From an uncultured Clostridium sp. (GTDB lineage: Bacteria > Bacillota > Clostridia > Clostridiales > Clostridiaceae), in assembly GCA_934746785.1 (NCBI GenBank), contig CAKVFO010000002.1:1-64000 (forward strand): a DNA stretch of 64,000 nucleotides. The letters are read 5' to 3'. Below the pieces are notes generated by a model. The model had not been told where the DNA came from. It made no database searches and was given only the letters and a program-made list of their open reading frames with translations. Each line of letters starts with the position of its first letter. Position 1 is the first letter of the stretch. This document shows positions 20,633 to 28,970 of this stretch, piece by piece. The position numbers were made by a program, and so were the translations under genes.

Positions 20633-20769
20633 TAGGATTAAACTATTAACTAATAATTATCTGAAAATTAATAATTTAATAACGATATATGTTAAACTAT
20701 TACTGGTAAGTTTTATGTAGGAAGAAAGAAAATATTTTTGTAACATAAATATAGGGAGGTACTTATATA

Positions 20770-22488
20770 ATGAAAAACGTTGTTATTAACGGGGAATCAT
20801 ACCAAGTAGAAGATGGAATTACGATTCTTGAGGCAGCGAGAAAAAATGGGATAGATATTCCTACTTTATGCTATTTAAAAGAATGTAGCAATGTAGGTAA
20901 ATGCGGCGTTTGCGCAGTTGAAGTTGAAGGGAAAAATAATTTGTCATTGGCATGTTTAACAAAAGTTGAAGAAGGCATGGTTATAAGGACTGATACTGAT
21001 AATGTTAAGGGAAGAATAAAAACAAGAATATCGACAATACTTAATAAACATGAATTCAAATGTGGTACATGTTCAAGAAAAGAAAATTGCGAGCTATTAA
21101 AACTTGTTATAAAGTCAAAAGGAAAAGCTACAACTCCGTTTCTTCCCAAAGATAGAGAAGAATTTTTAGATGAAAGAAGTAAGTCAATTACAATAGATAG
21201 AACTAAGTGCGTATTATGTGGTAGATGCCAAGCAGCTTGTGCTACTAAAACAGGAACTGGTTCAATTAAAATAGCAAATGTTAATGGAACAAGAATGGTA
21301 ACTACAGTAGATCAAAAGTGTTTTGATGACACTAATTGTTTACTATGTGGACAATGTGTTGCAGCATGTCCGGTTGGAGCTTTAAATGAAAAGAGCCATA
21401 TGGATAGGGTTAAAGAAGCTTTAGCTGATTCAAATAAACATGTTATAGCTGCTATGGCACCAGCAGTAAGAACTGCTATGGGTGAATTGTTTAGAATGGG
21501 ATATGGACAAGATGTAACAGGAAAAGTATATGCAGCATTAAGACAATTAGGATTTGATAAGATATTCGATATTAACTTTGGTGCTGATATGACAATTATG
21601 GAAGAAGCAACAGAGCTTATTGAAAGAATTAAAAATAATGGACCATTTCCAATGTTTACTTCATGTTGTCCAGGATGGGTAAGACAAGTTGAAAATTATT
21701 ATCCAGAATTACTAGATAATCTATCTTCAGCTAAGTCGCCACAACAAATATTTGGTACAGCAAGTAAGACATATTATCCTCATATTTCAGATATAGATCC
21801 TGCAAAGGTTTTTACAGTTACAATAATGCCTTGTACTGCTAAGAAGTTTGAAGCGGACAGGGATGAAATGGAAGTTGACGGTTTAAGACAAATAGATGCT
21901 GTTTTAACAACAAGAGAATTAGCTAAATTTATAAAAGATTCTAAAATCCAATTTGCTAAGTTAGAAGATGAAGAAGCAGATCCAGCTATGGGTGAATATA
22001 CTGGTGCTGGAGTTATCTTCGGAGCAACAGGTGGAGTTATGGAAGCAGCTATAAGAACTGCTAAAGAATTTGTAGAGAAAAAAGAATTAGATAAAGTTGA
22101 TTATACTGAAGTTAGAGGCTTAGAAGGCATTAAAGAAGCTACTGTTAAAGTTGGAGATATTGATGTTAATGTAGCTGTTGTAAATGGTGCTAAGAATTTA
22201 ACTAAGTTTATGGAAAGTGGAACTATGGACAAGTATCATTTTGTTGAAGTTATGGCTTGCCCAGGTGGATGTGTTAATGGAGGTGGACAACCTCATGTGA
22301 ATAATTTAGATATAGAAAAAATTGATGTTAAAGCAGTAAGAGCATCTGTTTTATACAATCAAGATAAGAATGCATCTATAAGAAAATCGCATGAAAATCC
22401 AGCAATAAAGAAGATGTATGAAGTATATATGGGTAAACCAGGGCATGGAAAAGCTCATGAATTATTGCACTTTAAATATAAAAAGTAA
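20770..22488 (+). CDS. hydA: [FeFe]-hydrogenase (ferredoxin-dependent, CpI type)
   Basis: Reversible proton reduction with electrons from ferredoxin, the H2 outlet of clostridial fermentation. 572 residues, nearly the 574 of C. pasteurianum CpI, with the same modules: N-terminal [2Fe-2S] domain (about 1-80, 'CYLKECSNVGKCGVC'), His-ligated cluster 'HEFKCGTCSRKENC' (about 97-110), two [4Fe-4S] motifs ('CVLCGRCQAAC' and 'CLLCGQCVAACP'), and the H-cluster domain with P1 'TSCCPGW', P2 'MPCTAKKFE' and P3 'EVMACPGGCVNGGG'. All H-cluster cysteines are present. ATG 20770 follows AGGGAGGT. The maturases HydE/F/G are not in the window. The 3' side is a long hairpin (repeat copy D). Confidence 0.97.
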   Translation: MKNVVINGESYQVEDGITILEAARKNGIDIPTLCYLKECSNVGKCGVCAVEVEGKNNLSLACLTKVEEGMVIRTDTDNVKGRIKTRISTILNKHEFKCGTCSRKENCELLKLVIKSKGKATTPFLPKDREEFLDERSKSITIDRTKCVLCGRCQAACATKTGTGSIKIANVNGTRMVTTVDQKCFDDTNCLLCGQCVAACPVGALNEKSHMDRVKEALADSNKHVIAAMAPAVRTAMGELFRMGYGQDVTGKVYAALRQLGFDKIFDINFGADMTIMEEATELIERIKNNGPFPMFTSCCPGWVRQVENYYPELLDNLSSAKSPQQIFGTASKTYYPHISDIDPAKVFTVTIMPCTAKKFEADRDEMEVDGLRQIDAVLTTRELAKFIKDSKIQFAKLEDEEADPAMGEYTGAGVIFGATGGVMEAAIRTAKEFVEKKELDKVDYTEVRGLEGIKEATVKVGDIDVNVAVVNGAKNLTKFMESGTMDKYHFVEVMACPGGCVNGGGQPHVNNLDIEKIDVKAVRASVLYNQDKNASIRKSHENPAIKKMYEVYMGKPGHGKAHELLHFKYKK

Positions 22489-22528
22489 TAAATTAATAAT
22501 AGTATAGATAAGTAAAAAGAAAAATGTA

Positions 22529-22664
22529 GTGCCGCAAAAGAACCGAAAAGCAAAATAATTAAATTCTATTTTAATAGGAAATTATTTTGCTTTTCGGTTC
22601 TTTTGCATGGCTTACAAAGTGGCTTCCTGCGCTGAAAAGCGTGGCGTCAGCCACTTTGTTCTTT
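22529..22664 (+). repeat. dispersed intergenic repeat, copy D, with 27-bp perfect inverted repeat
   Basis: The left arm 22534-22560 (GCAAAAGAACCGAAAAGCAA..., 27 nt) pairs perfectly with the right arm 22580-22606, with an 18-19 nt AT-rich loop. The conserved core CTTCCTGCGCTGAAAAGCG and TGGCGTCAGCCACTTTGTTCT follows (22623-22663). The first part of the left half (ACGTATAGG...) is missing. Lying between the convergent hydA and abc-f genes, it could act as a terminator in both directions. Confidence 0.9.
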
Positions 22665-22671
22665 ATAAAAA

Positions 22672-24267
22672 TTATTTGTTATTTTTGCTGAATTCTATAT
22701 ATTCATCGAAAGTCATAGTTCTATCAACGATAGATCCATCATCTTTGATATCGATGATTCTGTTAGCTATAGTTTGAACGAATTGGTGGTCATGTGAAGC
22801 AAAGATTATATTGCTGTTGAAGTCCTTTAATCCGTTATTTACAGCTGTAATAGATTCTAAGTCAAGGTGGTTAGTTGGTTGATCTAACATTAATACATTC
22901 GCATTTGAAAGCATCATCTTAGATAACATACATCTAACTTTTTCTCCACCTGATAATACGTTAGCTTCTTTTAAAGCTTCTTCTCCAGAGAATAACATTC
23001 TACCTAAGAATCCTCTTATGTAGCTTTCTGATTTTTCATCAGAGTATTGTCTTAACCAGTCTACTAATGAAAGATTACAGTCATTGAAGTATTCTGAGTT
23101 ATCATTTGGGAAGTAAGAAGTAGTGATTGTTACACCCCACTTGTATTCCCCTTCATCTGGTTCCATCTCACCAGCTAATATTTTGAATAATGTAGTAACG
23201 GCTATTTCGTTACCTACTAAAGCTATCTTATCATTCTTATTTACTAAGAAATCTACATTATCTAATACTTTAACACCATCAATTGTCTTTGAAAGTCCTT
23301 TAACAGTTAAAATATCATTACCAACTTCTCTTTCAGGTTTAAATCCAACGAATGGATATCTTCTGCTTGATGGTTCGATATCATCTAAAGTGATTTTATC
23401 TAATAACTTCTTACGAGATGTTGCTTGTTTAGACTTAGAAGCGTTAGCACTAAATCTAGCAATAAAGTCTTGAAGTTCTTTAATTTTTTCTTCTTTCTTC
23501 TTGTTTTGATCTTTTGACATTTGAAGAGCTAATTGGCTTGATTCATACCAGAAATCATAGTTACCAACATATAGCTTAATCTTACCAAAGTCAACGTCAG
23601 CCATTTGAGTACAAACTGTATTTAAGAAGTGTCTATCGTGGGATACAACTATTACAGTTCCTTCAAAGTTTAATAAGAAGTCTTCTAACCAGTTAACTGA
23701 TTGTAAATCTAAGTGGTTAGTAGGCTCGTCTAGAACTAGGATCCCTGGGTTACCGAATAATGCTTGAGCTAAAAGAACTTTTACCTTTTCAGCACCAGTA
23801 AGTTCTGAAACTTTTTTGTAGTGAGATTCAGTTCCGATTCCTAAACCTTGTAATAAAGATGATGCTTCAGATTCTGCTTCCCATCCGTTAAGGTCAGCAA
23901 ATTCACCTTCTAATTCAGAAGCTCTGATTCCGTCTTCATCAGAAAAATCTTCTTTAGCGTAAAGAGCATCTTTTTCTTTCATTATTTGATATAATCTTTC
24001 ATTACCCATGATTACAGTTTCAAGAACTTCGAAGTCATCATATTTATAATGATCCTGCTTTAATACTGACATTCTAGTGTTTGGAGCTATAGAAACTTCT
24101 CCAGTGTTAGGTTCTACTTCACCAGATAATATTTTTAAAAATGTACTTTTACCAGCACCGTTAGCACCGATAACACCGTAACAGTTACCTGCAGTGAATT
24201 TTAAATTTACGTCTTCAAATAATTTACGTCCGCCATATCTTAAACTAACATTTGATACAGTTATCAA
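22672..24267 (-). CDS. ABC-F family ATPase (YkpA/YbiT subgroup)
   Basis: A soluble twin-ATPase that acts on the ribosome in this family rather than in transport. 531 residues. NBD1: Walker A 'GANGAGKSTFLKIL', signature-like 'SELTGAEKVKVLLAQ', Walker B 'ILVLDEPTNHLD'. The charged interdomain linker (about 240-310) is typical of ABC-F. NBD2: signature 'VLSGGEKVRCMLSKMML', Walker B-like 'VLMLDQPTNHLD', but its P-loop reads 'VGNEIAVTTLFKIL', without the Gly-Lys of a Walker A. This degeneracy is a known trait of the YkpA-like subgroup. No membrane segments. It could be a translation factor or contribute to antibiotic protection; the subgroup match favours the former. Confidence 0.9.
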   Translation of the reverse strand: MITVSNVSLRYGGRKLFEDVNLKFTAGNCYGVIGANGAGKSTFLKILSGEVEPNTGEVSIAPNTRMSVLKQDHYKYDDFEVLETVIMGNERLYQIMKEKDALYAKEDFSDEDGIRASELEGEFADLNGWEAESEASSLLQGLGIGTESHYKKVSELTGAEKVKVLLAQALFGNPGILVLDEPTNHLDLQSVNWLEDFLLNFEGTVIVVSHDRHFLNTVCTQMADVDFGKIKLYVGNYDFWYESSQLALQMSKDQNKKKEEKIKELQDFIARFSANASKSKQATSRKKLLDKITLDDIEPSSRRYPFVGFKPEREVGNDILTVKGLSKTIDGVKVLDNVDFLVNKNDKIALVGNEIAVTTLFKILAGEMEPDEGEYKWGVTITTSYFPNDNSEYFNDCNLSLVDWLRQYSDEKSESYIRGFLGRMLFSGEEALKEANVLSGGEKVRCMLSKMMLSNANVLMLDQPTNHLDLESITAVNNGLKDFNSNIIFASHDHQFVQTIANRIIDIKDDGSIVDRTMTFDEYIEFSKNNK

Positions 24268-24447
24268 TTATTTCAACCTCATTTCATTTATTATTCATTT
24301 CGTTATTATAACATATAAAATGTAGTTTAAGAACTAGAATAGTATTTAAAAAAAGCTAGATTATTAACTTACTTGTAAAAAAAGTAATTATAATGTAAAA
24401 ATAAAAGTTATAATTAATATATAAAAGAGTTATTAGAGGTGATAGAA

Positions 24448-24930
24448 GTGAAAATGCAAAAAACAAATGCAATGAGATTTTTAGATAGAAACAAAATTTC
24501 ATATAAGACCTATGAATATGAATGTAAGGATGGAAAAATAGATGGATTAGCTGTAGCAGAAAAGCTCAACCAAAATCCGGAGATGGTTTTTAAAACATTA
24601 GTTACACAAGGAACATCGAGAGAATTCTATGTTTTTGTATTGCCAGTAGCTGAAGAACTTGATTTAAAGAAAGCAGCAAAGGCAGCAGGAGAAAAGAAAG
24701 TTGAAATGATTCATGTTAAAGATATTAATAAACATACAGGGTACATAAGAGGTGGATGTTCACCATTAGCTATGAAAAAATTATTTAAAACATTTTTTCA
24801 TGAAACAGCAAAAGATTTTGAAACAATAATATTCAGCGGAGGTAAGATTGGAACTCAAATAGAAGCAAACGCTGAAGAAGTTGCAAAGTCTATAAAAGCT
24901 GAGTTTAAAGATTTAATAATGACAAAATAA
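24448..24930 (+). CDS. ybaK: Cys-tRNA(Pro)/Cys-tRNA(Cys) deacylase YbaK
   Basis: Trans-editing enzyme that hydrolyses mischarged Cys-tRNA(Pro). About 160 residues, single YbaK/ProX-type domain with 'MVFKTLVTQG' (the catalytic Lys region), 'RGGCSPLAMKK' and 'IFSGGKIGTQIEANAE'. A reading frame opens at GTG 24439, but GAGGTGAT there is the ribosome site, so GTG 24448 (or ATG 24454) is the start. Terminator at 24927. Confidence 0.92.
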   Translation: MKMQKTNAMRFLDRNKISYKTYEYECKDGKIDGLAVAEKLNQNPEMVFKTLVTQGTSREFYVFVLPVAEELDLKKAAKAAGEKKVEMIHVKDINKHTGYIRGGCSPLAMKKLFKTFFHETAKDFETIIFSGGKIGTQIEANAEEVAKSIKAEFKDLIMTK

Positions 24931-24960
24931 AAGGTATGCAGGAGACTGCATACCTTTTAT
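24927..24960 (+). terminator. bidirectional intrinsic terminator
   Basis: A 13-bp stem AAAAGGTATGCAG / CTGCATACCTTTT with a four-base loop. The A-run/T-run flanks serve both ybaK and the convergent hemolysin-III-like gene. Confidence 0.9.
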
Positions 24961-25604
24961 AATACATAGAAAAATACACATAAGTAGTGACATAGAGTAC
25001 CTAGCATTATAAATATATGAAATATTTCATGAGTTCCAAAAAGTCCTATTTTAATTTTATCTTTTTTAAGAGCATATATTACTCCACCAATGGTGTATAG
25101 AACTCCACCGAAGATAAGAAGGAATATGCCAGTTGGGGCTAATACTTTTGATAAAGGATATATTGCAAAAATTGCAAACCATCCAAGACCTATATAAATA
25201 GTACTGCTTAGCCAACGAGGACAAGTAACCCAGCAAAATTTAAATATAATACCTATTATTCCACAAGTTAAAACAGCAGCAAATAATGAATGTCCTAATG
25301 AATTTTGTAATGTTATTAAACATAGTGGTGCATAAGAACCAGCTATAAGAACAAAAATCATGGAATGATCTATTTTTTTAAATATTTTAATAACTGAATC
25401 TTCAGATATAATTGAGTGATATGTAGCTGAAGCACTATAAAGTAAAATCATGCTTATACCAAAACTTAAGATTGCAATATAGTCTATTAAAGAACCTTCA
25501 ATGAAGGATACTTTTATTATTAAAGCAATTAATCCAATAAGAGATAAAACTGCTCCTATAAGATGAGTTAAACTATTTACAGGTTCACGTAAGTATTTTG
25601 ACAT
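24957..25604 (-). CDS. hemolysin III family membrane protein (PAQR fold)
   Basis: A 215-residue protein with seven predicted transmembrane helices, YqfA/YplQ type. Family residues are seen: 'EPVNSLTHLIGA' at the N-terminus, 'ATYHS' and 'DHSMIFVLIAGSYAP' in the middle, and 'GTHEIFHIFIMLG' near the C-terminus; the histidines are the proposed metal ligands. ATG 25604 follows GGAGGTG. The 'hemolysin' name comes from one Bacillus cereus member, and a real role in lysis is not implied. Confidence 0.9.
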   Translation of the reverse strand: MSKYLREPVNSLTHLIGAVLSLIGLIALIIKVSFIEGSLIDYIAILSFGISMILLYSASATYHSIISEDSVIKIFKKIDHSMIFVLIAGSYAPLCLITLQNSLGHSLFAAVLTCGIIGIIFKFCWVTCPRWLSSTIYIGLGWFAIFAIYPLSKVLAPTGIFLLIFGGVLYTIGGVIYALKKDKIKIGLFGTHEIFHIFIMLGTLCHYLCVFFYVL

Positions 25605-25828
25605 TTTGTATACACCTCCATAAAACGATATGTAGTTATAAAAACTACTTTAAATTATACTAACATTATGATATTTAGATATTTAAATGTCAAAGCTATT
25701 TATTTAGGGAAAAACAAGTTTGTAGTTAAACTTTTTAGTATTTTCTTGAAATATCTCTATCATACTATTAATATTATATATGTACAAAACAATAAATAGT
25801 TTTAGTAACTACATATAGAGGTGTTCGG

Positions 25829-26410
25829 ATGAAAACAAGAGAAGTACTAAATTTTGTAGATGAATTAGAAATAGATAATAAGATTCAACTTAAAGATATA
25901 CCAGATTTAGATTTATATATGGATCAGGTCATTCAATTGTTTGAAGGAAATTTATCATCTTTAAAAAGAGATGTTAATGATAAAGTTTTAACTAAAACAA
26001 TGATTAATAATTACGCAAAAGCAAAATTGTTAATGTCGATAAAAAATAAAAAGTATAGTAAAGAGCATTTAATATTAATGAGCCTAATTTATGATTTTAA
26101 AGGAATATTATCTATCAGTGATATAAAGACTATACTAGATCCTATTGTTAAGAAGTTTGAAGAAGGAGAAGAATATGATTTAAGAGGTTTGTATAGCAAG
26201 TATCTTGAGATAAATAAGCAAGATGGAGATGAATTTAGAAAGTTCTTTAATCAAGAAGTAGGAAAGATAAAGAGTGAAGATATAAGTTATGAAGAAAAGT
26301 TCTTATTGATTTCTTCAATGATTTCAATGAGTAATATGTATAGAAGAATGAGCGAAAAGTTAATAGATGAACTTTTGGGGGAGGAAGTCAAAAATGAAAA
26401 ATCAAAATGA
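25829..26410 (+). CDS. DUF1836 family protein
   Basis: A 193-residue cytoplasmic protein, matching DUF1836 by the block 'YMDQVIQLFEGNL' and 'VLTKTMINNYAKAKLL' (about residues 36-80), which resembles a MerR-like helix-turn-helix ('ltktminnY'). Function is not known. It overlaps the next gene (COG3044-type ATPase) by 17 bases, so the two are almost certainly co-translated. ATG 25829 follows GAGGTG. Confidence 0.8.
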   Translation: MKTREVLNFVDELEIDNKIQLKDIPDLDLYMDQVIQLFEGNLSSLKRDVNDKVLTKTMINNYAKAKLLMSIKNKKYSKEHLILMSLIYDFKGILSISDIKTILDPIVKKFEEGEEYDLRGLYSKYLEINKQDGDEFRKFFNQEVGKIKSEDISYEEKFLLISSMISMSNMYRRMSEKLIDELLGEEVKNEKSK

Positions 26411-28082
26411 TTTAAAGAAGATGTTATATAGTATTGATGGAAAGGGATATAAGTCATACAAATCTTTAGAAGGACAATATGATTTCAATAAATATGTATT
26501 ATCTATAGATCATGTTCAAGGAGATCCTTTTGCAGCACCATCAAAGGTAAGAATTATAATTAATCAAAAGGTGGCTCAAATTCCTGGAGAGCTATTTAAT
26601 GAAGATTATAAAAGAATAGCAGTTCAAGACTTTTTAACAAGACTATTTTTCAAGAACATTAATATTTATGGAAAGAGAGTCTTTGGTTCAGGGAAAAGTG
26701 GACTTATATCTATAAGCAGATGTCCTCAAGAAATATTAGATAGAACATCAGTTATACTTAATGAAAAAGAGCTTGAAGTAAGAATAGAAGTTGGTTTTCC
26801 TGCAAGAGGAAGAAGTGTTTTAGCAAGAGAGTTAGAGAAGATATTATACGATTTCTTACCTCAGATTATAGACAACTCAATTATATATAAAAACATTAAC
26901 TCTAAGAAGTTAGTAAATAGAGTTAAGCTAGTTGAAGATCAAACATATATAAGAAGACAGCTTAAGGAAAAAGGATTAGTTGCTTTTGTAGCAAATGAAT
27001 CTGTACTTCCAAGAGAAAGTGGAGTATCAACAAAACCTTTAAAGGATGGTAAGAAGTTTATTTCACCAAAGAGCATGGAAGTAAGTTTTGAAACTCCTAA
27101 TAGAGGGCTGATAAAAGGAATGGGGATTAAAGAAGGTATTAGTATAATTGTAGGTGGAGGATATCATGGAAAATCTACATTATTAAGAGCTTTAGAATTA
27201 GGAGTATATAACCATATTGAAGGTGATGGAAGAGAGTTTGTTATAACTGATGATACTGCTTTAAAAGTTAGAGCTGAAGATGGAAGAGTTATTCATAAGA
27301 ATGATATTTCTTTATTTATAAATAATCTGCCTAATGGTAAGGATACTAAGGTGTTTAGTAGTGAAAATGCTAGCGGAAGTACTTCACAAGCGGCTAATAT
27401 AGTAGAAGGAATTGAAAGTGGAACTAAGTTATTCTTAATAGATGAAGATACATCAGCAACTAACTTCATGATAAGAGATGATGTAATGCAGAGACTAGTT
27501 GCTAAGGAAAAGGAACCTATAACTCCATTTATTGAAGTTGTTAAGGGGCTTTATGAGGAAAAGAAAATCTCTACTATAATTGTAGTAGGAAGTTCAGGAG
27601 ATTATTTTGATATAGCTGATACTGTTATACAGATGGATTCTTATGAACCAAAGGATGTTACTGAAAAGGCTAAGAGTTTAAGTAGTGGAAAGATACTTGA
27701 AAGAATAAATAGTAATGATTTAGACATTGCAGTTAATTTTAAAAGAAGTATTAAAAAAGGAAGCATTGAAAGAGGTCCTAAGGGAATTAAGATAAAGACT
27801 TTAGGAATTGATGGACTTGATATAAATAAGGAAAAGATTGATTTAAGAGCTGTAGAACAGATTGTTGATAGCGAACAGGTTACAGCAATAGGTCATATAA
27901 TGAAGTTTGCTGAGGAAAAGGTAGTAAATAATTCTATGACATTAGAAGAAGTTGCTGATAAAGTTATTGAATATATGAATAAGAATGGATTAATTGCAGT
28001 AGGTAATAGCGGAAATTTAGCTATGCCAAGAAAGCAGGAAATTATGGCTGCATTTAATAGATATAGAAAGTTAAAAGTTTAG
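26394..28082 (+). CDS. predicted ATPase of the ABC class (COG3044)
   Basis: A soluble ATPase of about 562 residues. It contains a P-loop 'VGGGYHGKSTLLRALELGVY', the signature region 'FSSENASGSTSQAANIVEGI', Walker B 'KLFLIDEDTSATNFMIRD', and the switch region 'IIVVGSSGDYFDIADTVIQM'. There are no membrane segments and no permease nearby. An in-frame ATG at 26367 lies before the ribosome site GGGGGAGG; ATG 26394, 8 bases after it, is preferred. The family is widespread but uncharacterised; the upstream overlapping DUF1836 gene is its evident partner. Confidence 0.85.
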   Translation: MKNQNDLKKMLYSIDGKGYKSYKSLEGQYDFNKYVLSIDHVQGDPFAAPSKVRIIINQKVAQIPGELFNEDYKRIAVQDFLTRLFFKNINIYGKRVFGSGKSGLISISRCPQEILDRTSVILNEKELEVRIEVGFPARGRSVLARELEKILYDFLPQIIDNSIIYKNINSKKLVNRVKLVEDQTYIRRQLKEKGLVAFVANESVLPRESGVSTKPLKDGKKFISPKSMEVSFETPNRGLIKGMGIKEGISIIVGGGYHGKSTLLRALELGVYNHIEGDGREFVITDDTALKVRAEDGRVIHKNDISLFINNLPNGKDTKVFSSENASGSTSQAANIVEGIESGTKLFLIDEDTSATNFMIRDDVMQRLVAKEKEPITPFIEVVKGLYEEKKISTIIVVGSSGDYFDIADTVIQMDSYEPKDVTEKAKSLSSGKILERINSNDLDIAVNFKRSIKKGSIERGPKGIKIKTLGIDGLDINKEKIDLRAVEQIVDSEQVTAIGHIMKFAEEKVVNNSMTLEEVADKVIEYMNKNGLIAVGNSGNLAMPRKQEIMAAFNRYRKLKV

Positions 28083-28189
28083 TCTAAGTATCCTTTTAAT
28101 ATTTAAAAAAGTTTACAAAATTATGGAAATAAACTTGCTTATATGGTAAAATATACAATAAATTAAACTATATAAGAGGAGAAAATGAT

Positions 28190-28924
28190 ATGGGGATTAT
28201 TAGGGGGAATAAGAAAAAAATTATAAGTGTTGCATTAGTACTTATATTTACTGTATGTGGATTTACTTTATACTTTTTAAATGGTAATAAATCAGAAAGA
28301 GTAGCTGCAAATATGAAGAGTGAAGAAGCAGATCAAATTACTGAAGGAACAGATACAAAGAATATTATTAAAGATAATGAGCAAGAAAAGGCAGCTGAGG
28401 AAAATCAGCAGGCTAAAGTAAATGAAGTTAGTAATGTAAAGGTAGAGGAGAAGAAGGAAGAAGCTAAAGATAATGTTCAGAAATCAGAGAAGCCTAACGA
28501 AACTCCAAAAAATAATAAAAATCAACAAACTCAAAAAGAACCAAGCAAACCTGCAGTTCAATCTCAAAAGCCAGCGAATAAGGTTACTACATATACAAGC
28601 AAAGGATTGGGAATATCTTTTGATTTTCCTGGTAATTGGAATGGTAAATATGTAATCAAAGATAATGGAGACGAACTATTTGTCTATATGAAGCATAGCA
28701 GAAATAATGAAGGATTAGGTTTATTATTTAAAATAACAAGCCATGTAGAAGATGCTGAACACATGGATACAATCTATGGAATAAGTAAAGAACAAACTAT
28801 AAATGGTAAAAAGCTTGCGATAGGTGGACCAACAGATTATAGAATGATAGAAAATGATCCGCTTGAGAAACAATATAGAGAAATGTCATCTCAACGTAAC
28901 GAGGTTTTAAGAACATTAAGATAG
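28190..28924 (+). CDS. membrane-anchored protein with charged linker, unknown function
   Basis: A 244-residue protein. Basic N-terminus and a hydrophobic anchor (about residues 10-30), then a low-complexity linker rich in K, E, N and Q (about 32-130), then a small C-terminal domain (about 137-244) beginning 'GLGISFDFPGNWNGKYVI', a beta-rich pattern like that of PsbP-like or lipoprotein-type extracellular domains. It is probably exposed outside the membrane. Not recognised further. ATG 28190 follows GAGGAG by 8 bases. Monocistronic, with a bidirectional terminator at 28926. Confidence 0.7.
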   Translation: MGIIRGNKKKIISVALVLIFTVCGFTLYFLNGNKSERVAANMKSEEADQITEGTDTKNIIKDNEQEKAAEENQQAKVNEVSNVKVEEKKEEAKDNVQKSEKPNETPKNNKNQQTQKEPSKPAVQSQKPANKVTTYTSKGLGISFDFPGNWNGKYVIKDNGDELFVYMKHSRNNEGLGLLFKITSHVEDAEHMDTIYGISKEQTINGKKLAIGGPTDYRMIENDPLEKQYREMSSQRNEVLRTLR

Positions 28925-28925
28925 A

Positions 28926-28966
28926 AAAAAAGGCTGACTTAATTTTTGCAAGTCAGCCTTTTTCTA
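28926..28966 (+). terminator. bidirectional intrinsic terminator
   Basis: AAAAAGGCTGACTT pairs with AAGTCAGCCTTTTT around a short AT-rich loop. It serves convergent genes on both strands. Confidence 0.92.
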
Positions 28967-28970
28967 TATT

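Noticed and set aside
20871..21149. Minus-strand frame inside hydA
   Set aside because: It is antisense to the conserved cluster-binding domain of hydA.
24967..25604. A pore-forming haemolysin as virulence factor
   Set aside because: The hemolysin III name is historical; the sequence is a PAQR-like membrane protein with no toxin features.
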